A stretch of DNA of 64,000 nt, from the NCBI RefSeq assembly GCF_018424605.1, contig NZ_QTKT01000002.1, forward strand, positions 1 to 64,000. The letters run 5' to 3'. Positions 58,343 through 64,000 of this stretch are shown here, piece after piece. The notes under the pieces were generated by a model. It saw only the letters and a program-made list of their open reading frames with translations. It was not told where the DNA came from and searched no databases. The position numbers and the translations under genes were made by a program. The DNA is from Marinobacter lipolyticus (GTDB lineage Bacteria; Pseudomonadota; Gammaproteobacteria; Pseudomonadales; Oleiphilaceae). Each line of letters opens with the position of its first letter. The stretch's first letter is position 1.

Positions 58343-58800
58343 TGCAAAAACCTGATGTGTTTACCGTTCATTATGTCCTGAAGAACAAGATCGGAGAGCT
58401 TGTCGATACCTCGGAAGGTAGCGAGCCGCTGCATTTCCTGTACGGTAGCCCGGGCATCATCGCCGGCATTCAGGAGGCGGTAAAGGAGCGGAATGTAGGG
58501 GACTGTCTGGAGGTGACCGTACCGCCGTCCATGGCATACGGCGAACACAACCCCGAACTGATCCGCACGGTGCCGAAATCCATGTTCGAGGGCATAGAAA
58601 ACCTCGAAGTTGGCATGAAATTCCAGACCAACACCGGCGACAACGCCCAGATTGTCCAGGTGGTGGGCATCGACGGCAATCTGGTCAAAGTGGATGCCAA
58701 CCATCCGCTGGCGGGGTTCACCCTCTACTTCGACCTGGAGATTGTGGGTAAGCGGGAGGCTACCGAAGAGGAAGTTGCTCAGGGGCGTCCGCTGTATTGA
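58342..58800 (+). CDS. slyD: SlyD-like FKBP-type peptidyl-prolyl isomerase
   Basis: 152 aa, coupled to the CoA-transferase by a 1-nt overlap. FKBP domain split by an insert-in-flap domain: VHYVLKNKIGELVDTSEGSE, AYGEHNPELIRTVPKSMF and DANHPLAGFTLYFDLEIVG. It ends REATEEEVAQGRPLY, lacking the His/Cys-rich metal tail of E. coli SlyD, so the nickel function is probably absent. Its 3' end overlaps the convergent olsA by 41 nt. Confidence 0.9.
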   Translation: MQKPDVFTVHYVLKNKIGELVDTSEGSEPLHFLYGSPGIIAGIQEAVKERNVGDCLEVTVPPSMAYGEHNPELIRTVPKSMFEGIENLEVGMKFQTNTGDNAQIVQVVGIDGNLVKVDANHPLAGFTLYFDLEIVGKREATEEEVAQGRPLY

Positions 58801-59557
58801 GGCGTCGGGCCTGGTAAATCCGTTGCACGCCCGTGGCAACGGTCTCCCGCAGGCCTTCCGCCACATCGTGCCAGCTCTGGTCGGCGGAGACTTTCTGGGG
58901 GGAGTGAAACAGAACGGTCACATCGACCGCCGGGTGTCGCAACATTCGTGGCAGGTGCTGCTGGAATTCGTCGTCACCGGTGAAAGGGGCGAGGTGATCC
59001 GGCTGACCGTTCCGTGTGTAGGCAATGCTGATCGGCTGGATGGCAACGCCCGCATCGGCCGCCGCCTGTAGCAGACGGCCGTGAAATGGCAAAACGGTCA
59101 ATCCGCTGCTGGTGGTGCCCTCCGGGAATACCAGCACGGACTGGCCAGCGGTCAGGGCGCTGGCAATCTCGGCCCTGATTTCGCCGGCCCGGCCGCCGCC
59201 CCGGGTAATGAACAGGGTGCCGGCCTGGCGGGCCAGCCAGCCAATCACCGGCCAGCGGGCCACTTCCGCCTTCGACAGAAATCGCAGGGGCGCGCGCCCG
59301 CCAAGCACCGGGATGTCCGACCAGGACACGTGATTGCTGACAAACAGCACCGGACCCGAGGCCGGCTGGCCTTCAAAACGGGTGCGGAAGCCGAGGCAGC
59401 GACCGGCGTAATCAAAGCAGAAGCGGGCAATCGGCGCCCGATTGATCGATTGTCGGGTGATGAGTTCCAGTGCAAGGCAGGCCGTCGCTATCAGGCCGGT
59501 AATCACCAGAAACCCGCTAAACAGCGCCAGTCGCAGGCCCAAACGCAAATTACCCAT
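58760..59557 (-). CDS. olsA: 1-acyl-glycerol-3-phosphate acyltransferase family protein, probable OlsA
   Basis: 265 aa from ATG 59557 (AGGAG upstream). A membrane helix near residue 10-30 precedes the PlsC fold: NHVSWSD (HX4D catalytic pair) near residue 75, a central TLFITRGGG, and FPEGTTSSG. Placed 51 nt after the olsB-like gene, it probably O-acylates lyso-ornithine lipid; a general PlsC role is the alternative. Confidence 0.8.
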   Translation of the reverse strand: MGNLRLGLRLALFSGFLVITGLIATACLALELITRQSINRAPIARFCFDYAGRCLGFRTRFEGQPASGPVLFVSNHVSWSDIPVLGGRAPLRFLSKAEVARWPVIGWLARQAGTLFITRGGGRAGEIRAEIASALTAGQSVLVFPEGTTSSGLTVLPFHGRLLQAAADAGVAIQPISIAYTRNGQPDHLAPFTGDDEFQQHLPRMLRHPAVDVTVLFHSPQKVSADQSWHDVAEGLRETVATGVQRIYQARRLNTADAPEQLPLR

Positions 59558-59608
59558 AGTTAGTCGCTCCTGATTCAGCAAAACCGGCGGTGTGAAGGCG
59601 GCGGCAAC

Positions 59609-60367
59609 TCAGACGCGGCCCATAAAGTGCCGGCTGTAGCGGGAGGCGAGTCGGCTCACTTCCAGAACCACAAGTACGTCGGCACAACGGAACTCCGGGT
59701 CCCAGCAAGGTTCGCCGCATACCCGCGCACCCAGCCGCATGTAGGCCCGGATCAGCGCCGGGACATCAACCGGCCGGTCCACCGCGACCGGGTGAGCCAG
59801 ATGGGGAAGTTCACGCCGCGGGGTAACGCGAAAGGCCTGATCTGCCATGAATTCGCGCTGAAGGTAGCGGGCGATGTTCCAGGCCTTCAGGCCGCCATCG
59901 GCCATGCTGATGCTGGCGCAGCCGATCAGGTACTGAACGTCGTGTTTCACCAGGTACTCCGCCAGGGTTGCCCATAACAGGGTGATGGTGGCGCCGTTGC
60001 GGTACTCAGGGTGCACGCAGGTTCGTCCCAGTTCGGCGATGTTGCCGCTCAACTGGTAAAAGGCGTCGAGCTCGAACTCCCCCTCGGAATAGAACCCACC
60101 GGTGCGGGCCACCTTATTCTGATGAAGGACCCGTGTGGTTGCGACAAGCGCGCCGGTAGTCTCATCCGTTACCACCAGATGGTCACAGTGGCGGTCAAAG
60201 TTGTCGGCGTCGATGCCGGGCGTGTCAGCGCCGAGATCGGAATCGTACTCCTCGGAGAAAACCCGGTAACGCAAGCGCTGCGCTGCTTCCACGGTTGCCG
60301 GATCGTTGGTGATGCCGGCCTTCAGTTTGCGGGTTGGGCGGGTGGCGGGAACGGATTGTGCGCTCAT
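59609..60367 (-). CDS. olsB: L-ornithine N-alpha-acyltransferase-like protein, probable OlsB
   Basis: 252 aa. Makes lyso-ornithine lipid from ornithine and 3-hydroxyacyl-ACP in characterised members. GNAT-like fold with LRYRVFSEEYDSDLGAD near residue 32, AELGRTCVHPEYRNGATI and YLIGCASISMADGG, the OlsB/hemolysin-like acyltransferase pattern. PHO-type heptamers lie upstream, as known for ornithine-lipid genes of other bacteria. Confidence 0.82.
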   Translation of the reverse strand: MSAQSVPATRPTRKLKAGITNDPATVEAAQRLRYRVFSEEYDSDLGADTPGIDADNFDRHCDHLVVTDETTGALVATTRVLHQNKVARTGGFYSEGEFELDAFYQLSGNIAELGRTCVHPEYRNGATITLLWATLAEYLVKHDVQYLIGCASISMADGGLKAWNIARYLQREFMADQAFRVTPRRELPHLAHPVAVDRPVDVPALIRAYMRLGARVCGEPCWDPEFRCADVLVVLEVSRLASRYSRHFMGRV

Positions 60368-60403
60368 GACCTTGTCTCGTTGTTGCCATTTCCAGTCAAG
60401 GCT

Positions 60404-60454
60404 ATGAAGCCGGTGTGACAGGGAAATGAACCCGCAATGACGAGTTTATGACAG
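60404..60454 (-). promoter_or_regulatory. PHO box array: five PhoB-like half-sites at 11-bp spacing
   Basis: Minus strand from 60454: CTGTCAT-AAAC-TCGTCAT-TGCG-GGTTCAT-TTCC-CTGTCAC-ACCG-GCTTCAT. The first pair matches the 18-bp PHO consensus at 15 positions, and the third/fourth pair at 12. The array lies 37-87 nt upstream of the olsB start. The -10 could not be placed with confidence. Confidence 0.75.
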
Positions 60455-60615
60455 TCCGTTATCTATTGTGGGGGTTCCCGGCTGTGTCACTGGCTGTAAC
60501 GGCATGCCCGTTCCATGTATATTTCTGAATAGCATGTATAATTGCTGTTACAGCAGGTTGCCTGTATTGTCAGGAATTGAATGCTTCTTCTGAAACCGGA
60601 ATAACAAAATCAGAG

Positions 60616-61353
60616 ATGGACGGCGTGGAACAAACAAACGAAAGTTGGCGAATTCTCATTGTCGAGGATGACGAACGGCTGGCAGAGCTGACGCGGGAAT
60701 ATCTGGAGAGCAACGGCCTGACGGTCACTCTGGAAACCCATGGTGGCCAGGCAGTCGAGCGCATCCGCAACGAGCAGCCTGACCTGGTTGTTCTGGATCT
60801 AATGCTGCCGGGGGAAGATGGCCTGTCTATCTGCCGCCGCGTAAGGCCATTTTATCAGGGGCCGATCATCATGCTGACCGCTCGCACGGACGACCTTGAC
60901 CAGGTGCTGGGGCTAGAGATGGGTGCGGATGATTACATCGGCAAACCGGTCAAGCCCCGGGTGTTGCTGGCCCGCATCCGTGCCATGCTGCGGCGGATCA
61001 CCGAGGGAGCGCAGAACGAAGGCGCCGCGGCCAGCGGGGAAGAGCCGGTCCGGCTGCAGTTCAATGATCTGGTGGTCGATCGGTCCATGCGCGAAGCCTG
61101 GCTGAACGACGACAGCATCGATCTGACCAGCGCCGAATTTGATTTGCTCTGGCTGCTGGCCAGCAACGCCGGGCGGGTGCTGAGCCGTGAAGAAATTTTC
61201 ACGGCCCTGCGGGGTATAGAGTACGACGGACAGGACCGTTCGATCGATGTCCGGGTTTCCCGAATCCGGCCCAAGATTGGTGACGATCCGATCCATCCCC
61301 GGCGCATCAAGACGGTTCGCAGCAAAGGCTACCTTTTTGTAAAAGAAGCCTGA
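60616..61353 (+). CDS. OmpR/RstA-type response regulator
   Basis: 245 aa from ATG 60616; a TTG at 60577 and a GTG at 60625 are other options. Receiver domain with acidic pair VEDDER, phospho-acceptor Asp in VVLDLMLPGEDG and Lys in GKPVKPRVLL; winged helix at the C-terminus with SAEFDLLWLLASNAGRVLSR and a recognition helix ending in RRIKTVRSKGYLF. A TATAAT hexamer at 60537-60542 may be its -10. The sensor kinase follows after 70 nt. Confidence 0.9.
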   Translation: MDGVEQTNESWRILIVEDDERLAELTREYLESNGLTVTLETHGGQAVERIRNEQPDLVVLDLMLPGEDGLSICRRVRPFYQGPIIMLTARTDDLDQVLGLEMGADDYIGKPVKPRVLLARIRAMLRRITEGAQNEGAAASGEEPVRLQFNDLVVDRSMREAWLNDDSIDLTSAEFDLLWLLASNAGRVLSREEIFTALRGIEYDGQDRSIDVRVSRIRPKIGDDPIHPRRIKTVRSKGYLFVKEA

Positions 61354-61423
61354 ACCAACAGCCTCCGGCGCTGGCCTTCCCGTTACCGTGGCGGGGCCGG
61401 CGTTCGTTGCCCGGGTTAATGCA

Positions 61424-63007
61424 ATGCCCCTGAAGTTTTTCCTCAAGCTGTACCTTCGTCTGATCGGTCTCACCTTTTTGGTGCTGCTGCTTTGCGCGGC
61501 GCTATTCACCGGGATCAATTCCGTCCGTCAGCAGTTCTGGCATGAGCGTTACCCTGAACCGCTGATGCGCTGGCTTGCTGCCGCCCCGGCTCCGCTGCAG
61601 CAATATCACTGGTTATCCTCCCTGTACGATTTCCGGGTGTCTCCACCCGATGATCTGGCGTTGTCGTCAGTAGCCCGGGAGCGGCTCAGCTACGGCCAGG
61701 TGGTCGCCCGGGACTCGGCCATCGGGCTGCAGGTTCTGGTGCAGCGCGAAGATGGCGCTATTCTGGACGTGCGCTTGCGGGACCCCTACCGGGATGTGGC
61801 CGAGGCGGTGGCACTGATTGCCCGTTGGCACCTTGATGAAGTTGCCGGGCAACAGGAAGAGCGTCGGGAGCAGGTGAGGAACCGGCTGGAGGCTGCGCTG
61901 CAGGTTTCCTTGTCGCCGGTGCGCGATCCCGACCGCGTGCCTGAGGCGGAAGTGCTTGATCGCGTCTCGGAACGTGGGCTCGCCTGGTACCGCCACAAGA
62001 CGGGCGGGCGTGCCAGCGTGCTGATCCGTCTGCAGGACGGGTCGTTGATCGATCTGTCCCTGCCGCCCCCCTTCCGCAGCTGGGCCTGGCCGGTGGTGTT
62101 ACTGCTGATGGCGGTCAGTGGTGGCGTACTGGCGCTGGCGCTGTATCTCGCCCTGCGGGATGTGGACAGCAATTTGCGGGCGGTAGAGTCGGTGGCCGTG
62201 CGTATCGCCCGCGGAGAAATGGGGGCCCGCGTGGATGCCGGTGACAGCAAACTGGTGTCTCGGCTGGCCGCGGCCTTCAATGGTATGGCCGAGCATATCC
62301 AGCGACTGGTCGGTGTCCAGCGGGAAATGATCCACGCGGTGTCCCACGAGCTCCGAACGCCGGTCGCCCGTATTCGCTTTGGCGTGCAGATGATCGAAAG
62401 TGCCTCCAGCCCGGAAGCCCTGCAGAAGCAGCTGGACGGCATCGACGGAGACATCCAGGAGCTGGACGAACTGATCGATGAAATACTGACCTACGCGCGT
62501 CTGGAGCAGGGTGGCCCGGTGTTTTCTCTGCAGGAAACCTCGGTTACGGATATTGTTCGCCAGGTTGTCGGGGAACAGCAGCTGGTGCGCCCGGCGTTGA
62601 CGATTTCCGCCAATATTGACAGCGAGTCCGAGCGCTGGGGGCTGTCCGACGTCGAGCCCCGTTACCTCCATCGCGCTATCCAGAACCTGGTAGGCAACGC
62701 CGGGCGCTATGCCAACGGCAAGGTGGTCGTGAACTGCCATTTTGATGAGGACAACTGCCGGATTGATGTGGAAGACGATGGCCCCGGCATTCCCGAAGAA
62801 GACTGGGAAAAGGTATTCACTGCGTTTGCCCGGCTCGATGACAGCCGAACCCGCACCTCAGGCGGCTATGGCCTCGGGTTATCCATTGTCCGCCGCATAC
62901 TGTACTGGCATGGTGGTCAGGCATTCGTCAGCCGCAGCGACACCCTCGGTGGTGCGCGTTTCAGTCTGGTGTGGCCCCGCAAGAAGCCGGACGCCGCCAT
63001 AGTGTGA
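61424..63007 (+). CDS. RstB-like sensor histidine kinase
   Basis: 527 aa from ATG 61424. Membrane helix (about 8-28), a periplasmic domain of about 180 residues, a second helix (about 220-245), HAMP, then the phospho-His in HAVSHELRTPVARIR, the ATP lid with NLVGNAGRYANG, DDGPGIPEED and GGYGLGLSIVRRI. Domain plan and H-box fit the RstB group. The inducing signal cannot be read from the sequence. Confidence 0.9.
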   Translation: MPLKFFLKLYLRLIGLTFLVLLLCAALFTGINSVRQQFWHERYPEPLMRWLAAAPAPLQQYHWLSSLYDFRVSPPDDLALSSVARERLSYGQVVARDSAIGLQVLVQREDGAILDVRLRDPYRDVAEAVALIARWHLDEVAGQQEERREQVRNRLEAALQVSLSPVRDPDRVPEAEVLDRVSERGLAWYRHKTGGRASVLIRLQDGSLIDLSLPPPFRSWAWPVVLLLMAVSGGVLALALYLALRDVDSNLRAVESVAVRIARGEMGARVDAGDSKLVSRLAAAFNGMAEHIQRLVGVQREMIHAVSHELRTPVARIRFGVQMIESASSPEALQKQLDGIDGDIQELDELIDEILTYARLEQGGPVFSLQETSVTDIVRQVVGEQQLVRPALTISANIDSESERWGLSDVEPRYLHRAIQNLVGNAGRYANGKVVVNCHFDEDNCRIDVEDDGPGIPEEDWEKVFTAFARLDDSRTRTSGGYGLGLSIVRRILYWHGGQAFVSRSDTLGGARFSLVWPRKKPDAAIV

Positions 63008-63156
63008 GCCAGGCCTCACTGCCTCACTTGTTGTAACAATCGGAATACACAACCTCAACGGAACCCGCCGGCGCTGTTGGCCATAATGCAGAGCGTAAGG
63101 GATGACTTTTGAGGTTGTAGTTCTTACGAACTTTCCTTGTTTCATTCGTCATTTGA

Positions 63157-63182
63157 GGGCCGGTTTTTCCGGCCCTTTTTTT
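63157..63182 (+). terminator. intrinsic terminator after the sensor kinase
   Basis: GGGCCGG (63157-63163), a 5-T loop, CCGGCCC (63169-63175) and seven Ts. It separates the two-component genes from glpK. Confidence 0.9.
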
Positions 63183-63260
63183 ATGCTTTTTTGCAGTCCT
63201 TCCAGTTCCCTGCGCTCTCCGCTGTTAGAATTACCAAAAAACAACGGAGCCTTCAGGACA

Positions 63261-64000
63261 ATGCCCGATTACATACTCGCTATAGACCAGGGAACCACCA
63301 GCTCCCGCGCCATCGTGTTTGATGACGCCGGAACCAGTGTTGCGGTCGCCCAGCAGGAGTTCCATCAATACTTTCCCCGTGATGGGTGGGTGGAGCACGA
63401 TGCCACCGAAATCTGGGACAGTACCCTGGCGGTGTGCCGCGAAGTGTTGCAGCAGGCGGACATCGACGCCGCCAGGCTGTCGGGTATCGGCATCACCAAT
63501 CAGCGAGAGACCACGGTGATCTGGGACCGCGAGACCGGCGTGCCAATCCACCATGCCATTGTCTGGCAGGACCGGCGCACCGCGTCGGTCTGCACCAAAC
63601 TCAAAACCGATGGCCACGAAGACACGGTGGTTGAGCGCACAGGGCTGCTGATCGACCCGTATTTCTCTGCCACCAAAATCGCCTGGATTCTGGATAATAT
63701 CGACGGTGCGAGGGCAAGGGCAGAAGCCGGCGAACTGACGTTCGGCACCATCGACAGTTGGTTGCTCTGGAATCTCACCGGCGGCCAGTCTCACCTTACG
63801 GATGCCACCAACGCGTCTCGTACCGCGCTGTTCAATATCCATGAACAGAAATGGGATGACGAGCTGTTGCGGCTGTTCCGGGTGCCCAAAGCGTTGTTGC
63901 CGGAGGTGATGGATTGTGCCGCGGACTTTGGCCGCACTGAGGAAAAGTGGCTGGGTGTCTCGGTGCCGGTGGCAGGTATTGCCGGCGACCAGCACGCAGC
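63261..64000 (+). CDS. glpK: glycerol kinase, N-terminal part (continues right of window)
   Basis: Phosphorylates glycerol to sn-glycerol-3-phosphate. The first 246 codons are visible, starting [21 protein letters not shown]-family motifs include the phosphate loop [51 protein letters not shown] and the catalytic Asp in [11 protein letters not shown] at the window edge. A possible -10, TAGAAT, lies at 63226-63231. Confidence 0.95.
   Translation, partial: MPDYILAIDQGTTSSRAIVFDDAGTSVAVAQQEFHQYFPRDGWVEHDATEIWDSTLAVCREVLQQADIDAARLSGIGITNQRETTVIWDRETGVPIHHAIVWQDRRTASVCTKLKTDGHEDTVVERTGLLIDPYFSATKIAWILDNIDGARARAEAGELTFGTIDSWLLWNLTGGQSHLTDATNASRTALFNIHEQKWDDELLRLFRVPKALLPEVMDCAADFGRTEEKWLGVSVPVAGIAGDQHA

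Noticed and set aside
63119-63132. AGTTC-TTAC-GAACT palindrome as a GlpR operator for glpK
   Set aside because: Two bases shorter than known GlpR operators and on the far side of the terminator from glpK.

Overview
The window is about 61 kb of core chromosome from a gammaproteobacterium of the Pseudomonas/Marinobacter/Alcanivorax type, plus a short accessory segment at the left edge. This is judged from gene order (hemA-prfA-prmC divergent from a TPR lipoprotein gene, lolB, ispE, tRNA-Gln, prs, rplY, pth, ychF; rpsF-rpsR-membrane gene-rplI-dnaB-alr), an Anr/Fnr regulator, a RimB/RimK locus, and moderately high GC codon use with Shine-Dalgarno-led starts. A marine oil- or lipid-degrading relative such as Marinobacter fits best, but the genus is inference. 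No prophage, CRISPR array or rRNA was seen.

Layout. 1-2.9 kb: an accessory type I restriction-modification piece (hsdM and an hsdS cut by an IS256-family element) lying at the 3' end of tRNA-Leu(CAG). 3.2-11.5 kb: rnr, rlmB, the S6/S18/L9 ribosomal operon, dnaB and alr. 11.5-16 kb: a small unknown protein, a degenerate RmlD-like protein, anr/fnr, fabB and an YlqF GTPase. 16.2-21.6 kb: a Spy/CpxP-like protein and a lipA-chemoreceptor-RND exporter run. 21.7-34.8 kb: metY, an EmrE-type exporter, tRNA-Met, then the ychF-to-lolB block, the TPR lipoprotein, and hemA-prfA-prmC-moeB on the other strand. 34.9-41.1 kb: photolyase, and an operon DUF432-like/mscS/rimB/rimK/AstE-like/yjbQ. 41.1-48.8 kb: a lipoprotein hydrolase with a perfect CRP/Vfr-type site, a diguanylate cyclase, phoH, CBS, START and DUF2804 proteins. 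48.8-52.5 kb: DUF1244-hopJ-minCDE divergent from a LexA-controlled dinB. 52.5-60.4 kb: a glycosyltransferase/PAP2 pair and an olsB-olsA pair, both preceded by PhoB half-sites repeated every 11 bp, with an aldo-keto reductase, a small secreted protein, a CoA-transferase and a SlyD-like isomerase between them. 60.6-64 kb: an RstAB-like two-component system and the start of glpK.

Most notable signals. (i) The two PHO-box arrays suggest a phosphate-starvation lipid-remodelling locus in which PAP2 and a GT4 enzyme could make glycolipid while OlsBA makes ornithine lipid. (ii) The rimB-rimK-AstE-like-yjbQ operon with mscS and a DUF432-like protein looks like a glutamate tail writing and erasing module; its known substrate type, S6 with an acidic tail, is in the same window. 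(iii) The hsdS truncation leaves one target-recognition domain plus the central conserved helix, the arrangement known to give half-subunit specificities in other type I enzymes. (iv) The minCDE terminator is written inside the coding end of the convergent DUF2804 gene. (v) One LexA box sits between dinB and the min operon.
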